DNA of 64,000 nt from Lepidonotus clava (GCA_936440205.1 OW387141.1:48121307-48185306); one strand, 5' to 3'; counted from the stretch's first letter, positions 50,830-63,059 are shown. The notes: generated from the sequence alone by a model not told the origin. Numbers and translations: made by a program.

Positions 50830-53800
50830 TTATTTTTGGTTCCAAAGGATAGTGCAAATAAAGATCATAAGGACAAATGCTGCTAGAAATATGAGGAACA
50901 AAATCTTGTTGATTTTCCTTGCTACTTCTTTCCATTTACTGGCTATCTTAATCCGACCAAAACCTTGATTATCATCAGTTGAATTTTCTGTAGTGCAGCA
51001 GGAGCAATGTACTTGGTTTTGCTGACTTGGTGATACTGTCTTCACATCATCATTAGCTTTATTCATATTGTTTTCAGCATTGTCGCTATCCACTTGATTG
51101 TTTGTTTTCAGCAGCAGCTTCTCCAGCCATACAAGTACATTAGGAACGGGCTCGGTGAGGTGCATCAGGAGGACCATCACGGTCACACACACTGACATCA
51201 CACTCATGACCATACAGCCAAAGTTGAACATCACTGAAAAACATCATGGTGTCAGTCATCTGTAATGACTAGGTTTGTTTTATATTGATCGCTCATTTGC
51301 TTTGTGTTTTCCTGATAAAGGCAATAACTCTAAAATGAGTATGGTGTCTTGGACCTTTTTTCTTAATTATGTATATTCTTATTATCTCAAATAAGGACTA
51401 TTTGAATGATTTTTGAAAATCATATCAGACACTTAGATTTATCTTCATAAAGATTGATATATATTTGATATAACAAAATGTCTATTGGAAGAACCAGTGT
51501 ATAAAGGAAAGTGAGATATAAAAAGAAAGGGAGGAAGTCAGATTTCTAATTTTAAACAAAAGTTTTAGCTCACGTAATGTTATTTAGAAATGTCATGCTC
51601 TTTACTTACCAATTATTGGGATGGACCTCCAGCTTTTTGGCATGTATTCTGATATAGTAACCTGTGTGATGAAGAATGACATCAGGCAAGCCATGGCTAA
51701 GGAAATCTTTTCTCCTGAGTCCGGGGGTAGGGGAAAAACCATCAGGCTGACAAATGAAAGCATTGCAACCGGTAAAATGATAGTTATCACATGGTAGCTT
51801 GATTCCCTTTGCAACACAAAATTGAAACTCACAATTGAGTAATCAAAAGTTTGTTCCTTCAGACTTTCCTGCATCACGCTCGATTCAATGATTGCCCATT
51901 CATTGTTTTCATACATGTCTACAAAAGGTACTTTCATGTTCGCAAAAGTGAGATTGACATAAGTAGCTGATGAAAGAGCATTGACAGCAATGATCTTGCA
52001 ATTTTGTCTATCAAAGGGGAATTTACAGACATCAACAGCACAGTCTGTGTGAAATACTGTAGTAATTATCCAGATAACTAGCCCGTTTGACATGACTTTA
52101 ACATCTGTATTCTCCCATGTGTCGTCTTTCACAGTCCCAGATACACTGAAATAAGGAAATCAAACATTTATCAAGTTAAATAGAGAACTCTGATATAGAA
52201 ATTCTCATTAAATACTACAGTGATCAAAGTGAAAATAAGATAATTGCTAAGTATTATACAGAGAGACTTTTTTTGATAAAACTATATTTCAGATGCTTAA
52301 GAATTTTGAATAATAATGATTACAAATTGATCACCAATATGGCAGCCAGCCCACTATGGGCAATTGTAACATCATCTGCACATCGTCTATACTAGTAGGA
52401 GTCAAATACCAGTCATGACCCAGGTAAACAGCAATGCAATGGGCACATTATTCTTAAATTTTGACATAACATTTGCATTATTTAAAATTAGGTTGAGACT
52501 CACTAAAGAGAAATAGGAAAATATTACATTTTATCTAAGTGGAGACCTTACTGATACAGAATGTTATAACAATGTTATCTTTGTGTGAAAGAATTTAACA
52601 AGCTTAAGAATGTCACAGTACAATGTTGCAATGTTTAGTTATAGAGACAATTTGAGTACAATCAAAAAAATGTAAAGAACAATTTAAGTAGATCTAAATA
52701 GAATGTGACTGCAATGTTATGATAGCATTGTAATTTTTCTTGCATATGTTATTGTTCTAACACTTGCACCTCTAAGAAATAAGAGACAATGCATGAATTT
52801 ACCTGTTCATGATTGTAAGACTTGGTTTCCAAACAGCTGATGCTGGGAGGTTGGTGTTACGTACGTCACCAAACATGGCAGGATTCCAAGAGAGAGACTC
52901 ATCTATCCACATCTTATGCAAGATAATAAATAGCATATTGCAAATCATATGCATAGTTATGAGAATTTGTATGTAGGCCTAGCTAGCATTCTTATTCTGG
53001 AAAAACTCTGCTACAAACATCTGTTCTGTTTCCTGTGGTCTGTCACATAACCAACCTCTCGCAACAGTTCTGAGAGGGTTTAGACCTGGGTCTAGCTGTT
53101 TGGTGACAAAACCCTCGCTGTTGTGAAACTTAAATAGCAATTTTCAACCATTTATAATCATTTCCCAGAGTTGAAAATCGCAGAAATATTAGACCTGGAT
53201 CTATATTTCTCAAAATATTTTGACAGAATTTAAATGAGCCAAGTAGAACAGCCACAATTCAACATTACATACCCCTCACAACAGCAACGTCCCTGTTGCG
53301 AGAGTTCTAGGATGGGTCTTCCTGTTGGTGCAAACCCTCACAACAGTGAGCCAATTATGCAATGGAGCACAGTGGCCTATTGCACAATACCAATCGTAAC
53401 AACAATTGGTAAGCAAATAATGAAAGCTTTCCTTATCCACTTTGCTCCTTGTGGGCCGTTTTTCACACTCAAAATAAACATATCTAGAATGCTGTCAGAG
53501 GCGGAAGGATCATACGTTTACAACATATCTAGAATGCTGTAAATGACCTGTAATCTTTATAAGATATAGTCATTTCTGCCCAACAGCAATCAAAGTAGAC
53601 AAGGAATGCTTTCGTTGTTAGGAACATGTTCTTGTTACAAAAGTCATTGTGCAACGGGCCACTGAGCTAGACTTTTATTCATAAGTTTTGGTTATTATAT
53701 TACCCAGGCATATTTTGTGCCTTTGCCCACCAGCGGAAGCTCAAACATGTTTACCACGGGTCTTTCATTTGTAAAACAAGAAGGTGTTGAAGAAACTTGG

Positions 53801-56477
53801 GAATGAACAGTCCCTTCTAAAACAAGCAGGGACAACTTGTAGGTGTTGTACAGGTTCGTGGTAACACAAATATCACCTAAAAGGAGTCTATAATGCTATG
53901 TATCAACAGTTCCCATGAAAAATTATACATAAATTATGCATATATGTAGCTGACCGGAAGACTGGTACTCATTAAGAGGAGCAGTAAATTGGCCAGGAGT
54001 AACTATTCAATATAAAGAAACATTAACATCCATGTCAATACTAGCTATAGTGTTTATTTTGGGGTAGAGGCCCAACAAGTTTTACTGTCAAGCTCTTGTA
54101 AAGTATGTGTGCTAAAAAAATATCCATGTTTGGGAATGTTTTCGAATATTTGTCCTGAACCAGATCTGAGTGATCACAGTATTCTAACAAACTGAGATAT
54201 TGCTCTCATTGACAACATGAATAATAAAAATACACATGTCTGCCATAGCTGAAAATCAATAGTTAAACATTTAGCTGTTAGCTGGTGAGGGGAAATCAAT
54301 GTAAAGATGGAAAATATGATTCAATCAAATTGTGATTTTACAAACCCTGTTAAGTAATGTTGGTTTACATACTTCTGTACATATTCCCATATTCTTGAGA
54401 CACATACACATGCAATATCTGAATTGTCTACACTTTAAGGATTATTTATCCTATAAGGTATTCGTTACAAAAATAATGTTTCCCGACTCAAGATAATATT
54501 GTCAAAAACTAATAATTATTTTAATATCCAACAACAGCCTTATGGAATAAAAACATATCTATATATTTTGGGAGATTAGGATCTTGCAATGTCTTGATTT
54601 TCTGTGCCAACCCTTGCAACAGTGAGACCCCTTATGTGATGGACCAACCATCTGGCCACAATAACCAACCGACCTAGACAACAACTACTTGTTTAACTTA
54701 AAGGTAACTTACTGCTGTAAGGGTTCCTAGAAGCGAAAACCGCTGCTCCGCCATGCTCTGAATGTGTGGGAAACAAGTTTGTTGTAACAATAGAAAGTTT
54801 TAAGGGACTATGTTTATGTGTAGACAAGTAACCTTTCAACCAACTATTATAAGCAAATTGTATAAAACAGTTTTTATGTTTTCAAGACAATCCCTATACT
54901 GGTATTATTTAAGCAAATCATTAGAACTGACAAATTTGCCTAATAGTTGTGATAGTGTGATAATTGTGAAAAAAGTGATAATACTGAAAAATCTGTTCTT
55001 TCAGACTTTCTTCATTTTTCACTTTACAAAAATATTGGTGCAGGCATGGCCATAGAGACAGTGACTTGTATAAGAGTTGTTTAATGTCACTGCAACTAAT
55101 ATACATTATAATTATGATTTTGGTCTAAGTGTTCAATGTAACCGGTTCTATAACCATGGTGACACCACATTGTCACCACCTCAATATACAAATATATAAA
55201 TGTAACAGTTTGGACCAGTTTGGAACTCCCTGGACAATTTTAGCTTATGACCCAGGAGTATGATAAACATTTAAAGTTATGTTTTATCTGTTCTAGGACA
55301 TATACCTCCCCCACACTTACCCCTCAGACACTTACCCCCTGGACACTTACCCCTCAGACACTTACCCCCCGGACACATACTCCCTGAACACTTACCCCCT
55401 GGACACTTACCCCAAGGACACTTACCCCCTCCTTGGCTTATAATGTAGAGGAAATTATGTGGTAAAAGTATGGATGCCTGTAAAACCAGCTAAGCCACCA
55501 TTTACTTTTCCATCTCACAACTCTTATCTACTGTTTGAGCCATTTTAGAATCAACAGCTAAAAGAATGAACAGAGTGCAGAGAATGTTTAGAGGGTGGGT
55601 AAGGTAAAATGATTTTCTCTGAGACACGCTTCCCTGGGAAAGGCCCTTAACCCTTTAGACTCCACTATTCTCATTCATGAATTGCTGCATTTCCCCGAGA
55701 GTTTAATGGATTTCCCTCAAGAATTCCCCAAATTTCTTTTAATTGAGGCAGTTCAAAGACTAACCAATCCCTATCAATGGACGTTATAAACATGGGGTTT
55801 GTAGTATTGGATAGGAAATTAAGTCAGCTTTCAAACGATATATTGGTCGTTTTTGTAGGTTGACTAGTCACAAATGTGTTTTCCTTGGAAAAATAAGGAA
55901 AAATTACTGAAAAATTGTCATTTTCCAGGCGGCTACAGCAGGATTTTGGAGTATACCCTTGGGCGGCTACGGCCGGATTGGGTTAAGATGCTACCCCTGA
56001 CATGCTCGCGGTCTAGCCCTCCTGAATACTGGAGAACTCAGTCAACAGGGGAACTTGGTCCGCTGAGGCTGGAACAGTCCTTCTAATGGAAAGAAAACTA
56101 AATAACTATCCCTCTCTTCTAATAGATCTCTAGGATTCATACCTAAAAGGTTAACTTGTCCCTACTCAACAGTTTGTGGATGGGGAAGTGTCAAGACATC
56201 ATTGGACCGAGTTCTCCAGTTATCACTCTCATCTGTCACCCTACCCCCTTCCCTGTCTGCCTTCCCGTCCATTCCTTTTCCCCCTCTCAACTGAATCTGC
56301 AAGTTAAGTCATTAATATTCTGTATATCTACCAAGGTTGGTGGGTAAGTGTCCTAGAGGGTAATTGTCTGGGGGGTAAATATCCAGGAGGTAAGTGTCTG
56401 GGGAGTAAGTGTCCTGTCACCATTTTATCTAAATCAATAACCTGCTACATGTTCTTCCATTTATTTGATATGTATGC

Positions 56478-56515
<38 letters not shown>

Positions 56516-57253
56516 TTACATCCTAGTTCTATCTTCAACAAGGACATTATATGCAAATAGGAATAAAAACTAACTAGTTCATTGATCTTATATGGGAAGA
56601 AATCAAGGGAAACTTGAAGTGTGTCTGTCCATTTCTGACCAGGGCGAACAATGACACGACCGTCTGTGAGGTTTTGCAGCAGCCGACCTTCGTCTGAAAT
56701 AGTATTTGCAATGTTGCTTTAGTAAAATTCCGAATCTAAAAGTTTCACCCAAACGAAAGTCAAATAACTTATCAATAAAAGTTGCAGCATACCTTCATGT
56801 ATTTTTAACTTATACTTTTTATGTCGGTAGTAGATACCTGCAATGCATAGATACAAGGACATACACTTTCCATCAGTGAAAGTGTTGTGAAAGTGTTATT
56901 GAAATCCATCTCATGATTGCAAGTGTTATAAATTTGAATTGGCACCTCTATGGTAAGATTATCAATGTTTCACATAAATCATGATTCAAAATACAACATT
57001 ATTACTATAAATGTTCTAGACACAAGTAATTTCTTTGAAAGATTCAACAGAGTAATTGGCCCTTTAACCCAATAGTAAATTCCATAATGAAACAATGATC
57101 TGCTCAAGATTCAAAGTTCTAGATCTAGAAGCTTAGTAAATTCCATAATGAAACAATAATCTACTCACCATTCAAAGTTCTAGAAGCTTGACTTTTTACA
57201 ATAAAGAGAACCAGGAAGATAACTATCCACATGATACTACCCTCCTTAAACAT
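50830..57253 (-). CDS. Gene E: nAChR-like Cys-loop ion channel subunit, six exons, about 432 aa
   Basis: Exons in reading order: 57169-57253, 56575-56693, 54713-54757, 52803-52912, 51610-52145, 50830-51233; 1299 nt in frame. A second ATG directly upstream (57254-57256) could add one residue; I use the one that gives the same length as C and D. Signal peptide MFKEGSIMWIVIFLV, Cys-loop C155-C169 with FPFDRQ, SGEK before M2, and Ser 2', Ala 6', Met 9', Glu 20'. Loop A ends TIMNR, the loop B Trp position is Ser, and there is no Cys pair in loop C. The exon 1-2 split codon encodes Asp, as in A and B. Introns 2 and 3 each carry transposons. A short tandem duplication of the exon 1 donor region lies at 57072-57190. 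Confidence 0.9.
53373..53661. mobile_element. MITE of the TGGCCCATTGCACAAT family, gene E intron 3
   Basis: Starts TGGCCTATTGCACAAT after CAG and ends ATTGTGCAACGGGCCA before CTG. Same family as the gene D intron 3 copies. No coding capacity. The nearby stretch at 53040-53345 has related AACCCTC/GCAACAG repeats that I could not delimit. Confidence 0.7.
55290..56422. mobile_element. hAT-like insertion with inverted subterminal minisatellites, gene E intron 2
   Basis: Flanked by an 8-bp duplication TTTTATCT (55282-55289, 56423-56430); the matching intron of gene C (about 28095-28110) has it once with no insert. The left part (about 55305-55435) is a tandem array of ACACTTACCCCCTGG-like units. 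The right part (56345-56412) carries the complementary units (GGGGGTAAGTGTC type). An 8-bp target fits the hAT superfamily. No transposase is encoded. A piggyBac-like MITE is nested inside at 55651-55982. Confidence 0.65.
55651..55982. mobile_element. piggyBac-like MITE, second copy, nested
   Basis: Bounded by TTAA (55647-55650, 55983-55986) and similar along its length to 30042-30384, for example TCATGAATTGCTG near the start and GGCCGGATTGGGTT at the end. The right terminal repeat is shorter than in the other copy. Confidence 0.7.
56478..56515. repeat. TA microsatellite in intron 2 of gene E
   Basis: Alternating TA/CATA run, positional equivalent of those in C and D. Confidence 0.75.
57072..57190 (-). 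repeat. Tandem duplication of the exon 1/intron 1 junction of gene E
   Basis: Two adjacent copies of about 60 bases, each with AAATTCCATAATGAAACAAT followed by ATTCAAAGTTCTAGA. The copy nearer the start codon has an intact GTGAGT donor (57163-57168). In the inner copy the corresponding donor word is changed, so only the outer one should be used. Confidence 0.65.
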
Positions 57254-57256
57254 CAT

Positions 57257-58975
57257 TATACAGTATTATGATGAGAAATAAGCAGATGGAAATGCTACAG
57301 TAATATGAAAATATCTGGCTCCCAATGCAGTACTTTGGAAATCTTGGATGGTATCACCAAAAGTAGAAAATTGTTGAAAGGGTGATGCTTAGCTTAACAG
57401 TGTTGCATCAGCTCTAATATCCTATCCAGTTGCCAATCCATTAAGGGAAGTATAACAAAGAATTAATCAATAAAGCCAGGTCTCTATGGACATAATGCAG
57501 CTCACGTCACAACTGACCAGAATGGGCCAGCCGCCATATTGGTGATCAATTTATAGTCATTGTTTTTCAAAGTTCTGAAGTATTAGAATAACAGTTTATA
57601 CTGCAATTATTAAAGATAGTCTCAGTGAATAATTATCATCACTTAGATTCCACATATTATTATCTATTCCTAGCCATGCGGTCTTGCTCACAACATGGTC
57701 TACACAAGGTCTATAGACGTTATGCAGAGGACATCACAACTCTTAAAATGAGCTGGCCATGATATTGGTGATCAATCAATATCCATGATTATTTTCATTT
57801 TAAAAGCATTCAGAACATATCTAGAACATAATTTATACATAATTTACTTAGGAAAACCTCACTGAATCAAAATGAGCAATAATTGCCAGTTAGAAATTCT
57901 AGTGGTGATGATCAACTTCTGGTGATCACCAAAACGTGATCGCACAAAGGCATCTGCACAAGAACTATAGGGTAACTAACCACCAGTATTAACCCTTTCA
58001 TCCTAATAAACCAGTTACCAGTGGCTGCAGTGGCCCATTGCACAATGATTTATCATAACAATGATAACTTTAAGATAACTTTAAGACACATGTCGTTACT
58101 GAATTCTGTATAATTGATGTGAAAAGGGGCACTGTAGGTCTAAATCCTGTGAAAAATACTGCTCATTTACAGCACTCCAAATTTGGTTTATTTTAAGGTA
58201 GAAAATGTGTGTTATATTGTGCAAAGTGGCTATGAAAGGTGTCGTTAATTTGCTACCTTGCATTGTAATGACAGGTATTGTGCAATGGGCCACAGGGGTT
58301 AATAAGCCGCCTCCCCACTTTTCTGACAAACATTTTAGTGGTTTATTGATCAGACAAAGACGTGTCACCTGGTGTTTACAAGCAGGAACTATGTAATGTA
58401 ACCTTGGTAACAAATTGGGTTGTATTTGACGGCAAACATAAGGGTCTACTATACTGTCTGTACTTGGTATATGTCCACACGTCCAATTGATTAGGGTTTT
58501 ATATAACTACATATTATGTTCATATATATATTTATAGTGTAAAACTCGGCAGTAAAAATGTTGATGCACTTCACCTTATTAGATAGGTAGTATCACGCGA
58601 GTCAAACACATGTGTTGGGCCAACTCTCAGTAGTTGTTTTATTGAGCATAATTAGCAAACCACCAGGACAACTTACCAGTAACAAAGGAAAAATCGATGT
58701 AGTTCGACTCGTTTTTTCTTTCTTTCTTCTTCTTCTTCTTCTTCTTCTTTTTTTTTTTTTTTTTTTGGGGGGGAGCAGTTATTAACTTCTTTATGCGTCA
58801 CACATGATCTTTCAGGGGCTGGACGAAAAAAATTATATTATGGTATAGTAATATAGATTCTTCAGAACATAATTCAGGGTCATGTCAATGTAAGGTTTTT
58901 CAGTTAGTGTATGTTCATCATTAACAAAAAATCAACTTAATCATTTCATTTAATTTAACCTCTGGGGTTGCCTGC
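57257..58975 (-). promoter_or_regulatory. Upstream region of gene E and end of the duplicated unit
   Basis: 57257-57570 matches the upstream blocks of C and D and probably contains the promoter. Similarity to the sister units continues, with insertions, to about 58975 and then stops, marking the right edge of the repeat unit. A pyrimidine tract with TTC repeats and a T-run lies at 58712-58766. Confidence 0.4.
58031..58292. mobile_element. MITE of the TGGCCCATTGCACAAT family with CAG target duplication
   Basis: Starts TGGCCCATTGCACAAT and ends ATTGTGCAATGGGCCA, with CAG on both sides (58028-58030, 58293-58295). The sister loci at about 30600 and 43813 read CTGCAGGGGG and CTGCGGGGGG without insert. 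They confirm a 3-bp duplication of CAG in this copy, as seen in some PIF/Harbinger elements. Confidence 0.8.
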
Positions 58976-61900
58976 TTTAAACAAGCCTGATAATATTGGT
59001 GGAAAAGAATTGTCAAACAACATGGCATTATTTTTCTAGAGAATAAACATCTGTTTATTGTCCAAAATTTATCGTCCATTGTGACCCAATGATTTTATAC
59101 CTTTTCCTTTTAATTTTTCATTGTCGACAACAGAATTTTCGGACGATGAAAACACATTTTATTATTGGCTGATATAAAGTTTTTTCATTTGTTGTTGGTA
59201 AACTTCTTCTTATGGGGACATGGCAAATGGCTTTTATCTTAGAGTCAGTGTATGGTGAGCTCAATCCAGTTCAATCCATGTCCCTGCAGGTGGCATCAGG
59301 CTATGGCCAAGTATCCAGTTAGAACTCTCTCCTGGGCTTGCTTATACTTTAAAATAACGAGGCGGTCTATTATGATGTATATATATATATATATATTGAT
59401 TAAAAGATAGGCAATAGAGAAACGTACATCAGTCACTTCATCTGTATTTTTTTTATGATTCTGTAATCAATTCTGACACAAGGTAAATGGTATTCTTTTT
59501 CTTTTTTAATTATATTTTGATGTTTCTGTGTTATACATAATTGGATTAGATATTCACAAACCCCAGACCAGATTAAACTGATTATGATACATACAGTCTC
59601 TTAACTAATTTATTTTATCTTGATTTGGAAAAGTGACGGTGAAGGTTAAATTACCTTTAGTTCATACACCAAACAGTGGCCTAACCGACGGGGGAAGGAG
59701 GGAGGTGGGGCCTTATATTTTACAAAATATAAAGTCTATCAGAAAATTGACCACAAAGGCCATTGCCTTTACCGCAACACAAATCACCAATCTATACAAC
59801 AGTCAATTTTGAGGCCTTTTATAATGACAATCTGAGAGACCAAGTTATCAACTGAACTGTACTTATATATAACTTATATAAGTACCTATTTATAACAAAT
59901 GCACCCTGCTATGGACCTCCTGGGTTCCTCCTGGAGTAACAGATATGCTAATGGGGTAAAGCTGGGGGTCAGGAAGGGACCCAGGGATTCGGTAAGAGGG
60001 GTGTCATTTATGAACCAGTGTCTCCTTTGTATAACAACCTCAACAGGGAACGTGTAAGTCCCATTGAGGCACAGCAACAACTTCCAAATCTATCTGAAAT
60101 ATTTTCAAAATAAACTTTCTGGTAGGCTTAGCTATTGAAGGATATTTATTTCCACTTTCCCAGCATTAGGTCTTGGTATCTTTAGGTCTTAGCACATCTA
60201 TAGAGTACATGGTTAGGATTATTTGTCCCTCAGATATTTGGGATAAACCCTAAATTTTCAATTGTTGGAATGAATTTTGATAGTTTTGAGAAAAACAGGT
60301 AACATTTTTCTAATTGCTGACCCTAGGAAAACATCAGATGGATATTTGACAACGATTGATTGATTTATTTTTATTAACATGCAGGTTTCTTTGTAAGTAT
60401 GCTTTATTTCTGTTGATCATGCATGTATTCTGAGCTAAACCTTAAGCTTGAATGTTATCAAAACTTTATTGCCTTCCTCTGTACTCTTATACACGTAATT
60501 GAAGAACTAGAATATCGAACCTAGATTGAGAATCAGACAACAGACCTTTAAGTAAGATGACCTGTCCTCTACCTCTTAGCTAAAACTTCTCACATTCCTG
60601 TCCTTGATTATTTGAAGCTGCATTCCCCGTTCAGGGTAGATATATATACATTTTGTAGCTGGAGTGTTTAAATAACGTGGTTATTAGAAGAAAAAAAACA
60701 TAACCTCATATTTTTAATGAGAAAATAGAATAGAAGACAACAAGCTCGCTTTTAGTGAGTATACTTATTAGATTACCTCACCACAAACTGGGCAATAAGC
60801 TTAACTAAGTTTAAGTCATGTTTCTACAAGAAAACAATACTTTGCAAAATTCAATGAGTCACTAATCAAGGGAGGGCTGGTAACGCACGTGCAGTTAACA
60901 GAAAATAGTTAATATGTATTAAGATTATATTTAATAAAGTTGTCGAAAATACATCCAACTCGATCACGGCTTGGTGTCAACTTAATGTTTATTTAAGACA
61001 TTAAAATCGTGGTCGAATTAACATGTTTCGAATTATTGTTATCCTTCATCAGAATTCAATATTGAATTTACACACTTTTCTTTCAAACAGATACATACTA
61101 ACTAATTAGGGCAAGTTTCTCACATCCCGCACAATTTAAGATAAGATATTCTTTATAATTAATAATCTTAACTCTAATAACCTATAGATAACAATAGGAG
61201 CATAAGATCATAAAGTGTGAAACTCAACTATGAAAAAGTCAAAATATCCTAACTAAAAATACGATCTTAAAATCATGATCGGTGTGAAACTCCCCAGATA
61301 TAGTACTTAAATCTCGAAATCTTTCGATTCCCTCCATACTTAAATCATATTGCATATACTAATCAGAACAATGTGTGCTAATCTCTGCCCCATTACCCGA
61401 TGTTCATTGGTGCACAATGTCCTGATACATAGTTGGTACTCCTACATATGAGTAAGTAATATCCGTGGCATCTGACCATAAAATATCATCATCATCATTA
61501 ATGTATGTGCCAGAAGGTCCGTGCACGTAACCCTAGCCCATAAAACATGGCAGGTGGATTCTGTATAGATTACAATATAATCCCGGCCCAGTGCCCACGA
61601 ATAATTATAATTATATGTGACATAAGTGGGCTATCAATTTTGATGCACATATAACTGTGTTCATTTATCCTGACTTAATCGTGTGCATCTTATACAGTAC
61701 CACACACCTGTAGATGAAGTTATTATACAAAGCTAGACATTTTGTAATTGTGTATCTCTAATTATGCATCCAAACCCAGTTGTTTCTATTATTTATACCA
61801 AAAAGACTTTCTTTTGATATTTTGTATATGTATATCAACATAGATATATCTATAGAAATCTCAGAATAATACATTAAGAAATTTGTCGTGGAAAGGTTCC

Positions 61901-62251
61901 CACTGTTAAATTTATTGCAACGGTATGTACATTCTCTCATAGGTGGCGCCAGCATTACAACGTCCAGGGCAAAACATCTCGAAGTATCAATATTTGGCTG
62001 CTTGCGCTATTGTTGGTTTTAATGATCATGATTTGGATCATTGTTTACTTGCTAAATCAAAATATCTACCAGTCGTATTCCTGTCCACCTTGATTAATGA
62101 GTTAAGTAGTACATGAAGTATTATGAAATGTTTCGCAAGAATAGGTGAAGTTGACGTTAATAACAAAGGCATTATCTATAGCTAAGTTCTCATTTCCCAA
62201 CTTTGCTTATACATGTACTCGTATATCTTCATTTTGAAATGATGAAATGAT
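58976..62251. other. Single-copy-looking intergenic DNA between E and F
   Basis: Similarity to the other units ends here. A TA microsatellite lies near 59370-59395 and an ATC repeat at 61486-61500. I see no exon, RNA gene or clear transposon end. Confidence 0.35.
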
Positions 62252-62643
62252 CTATGCTCCGAACCACAAAGCACTATACACAATAAGCATGAGAGTAAAG
62301 GCGGTTAGAAATATCCCAAAGAACACTCTGTTAATAGCCTTGGCTAAATCCTGCCATTTTCTTACATTCACATTCTCACCATTGTTCCCATTTTGGCCTT
62401 TCTTCTCCTTTTGACAGTTACAGTTGATGTTGTTTGTATTCCCTGGCGTCTCTCTTCCACCCAGTGTGATCTGCTCCACCTGGTCACCATTGGCATCTCC
62501 CACCTTAGACTTGGGCTTCAGCAGCAGAGTCTCAATCCATACTGGTACACGGGTAGAGGGGCCAGTATGGTGTATAGACAGGACCAGGACGCTCACACAC
62601 ACTGACAGCACGTTGGTTATCATGAAGAGAGTGTTGAAGACCA
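62252..62643 (-). CDS. Gene F (partial): last exon of a further nAChR-like subunit
   Basis: The acceptor AG at 62644-62645 opens an exon equivalent to exon 6 of the other genes. It has M3 (FMITNVLSVCVSVLVLSIH), then VPVWIETLLLKPKSKV, a Gly/Asn-rich M3-M4 loop of about 60 residues, M4 (RVFFGIFLTAFTLMLIVYSA) and a stop after LWFGA. Phase and length (392 nt) match the family. The sequence is more distant from C, D and E than they are from one another, so this is a separate lineage in the same cluster. Earlier exons should lie beyond 64000; none is seen between 62644 and 64000. Confidence 0.8.
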
Positions 62644-63059
62644 CTGTAAAGAAATGATTTGTAACCTTAACAAAACTAAAGCCCCATACCCACTAGGCGA
62701 CTTTTAGACAATCGGCTGACGGGTCGACACTGAAATCAGACAACTGTGGGGGTAGAATCAGCCCACTTTAGCACTGATTCAGATTAGAAAGACACATTTC
62801 AATACAGTATACCCAACGATAGTACAAAGGAAAGATTAATGACTTTATTACGTTTTGCTGTGAATCGACAATAGCAGCGCCCCCTACGAGTGTCTGTGCA
62901 ACAAGATACGACGCGACGTCAATTTTTGGTGTTTTCATAACGTAATAACGTAAACAAAGGGCAATGTCATCACGAAAACAGTAACAACAGCGGCTGCGGC
63001 GTAACGGGTTGCATGGACTCTCGCAGGGGGCGCCACTAACAGCGACATCACACTGAAAA
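62644..63059 (-). other. Start of the last intron of gene F
   Basis: Non-coding and GC-richer than most of the window around 62870-63040. I see no recognisable feature. Confidence 0.35.

Noticed and set aside
1184-57253. Glycine/GABA-type (anion) receptor identity for the channel genes
   Set aside because: The M1-M2 linker carries SGEK rather than the PAR-type signature of anion channels, and the FPFDQ Cys-loop and 45/110-nt exons are those of nAChRs.
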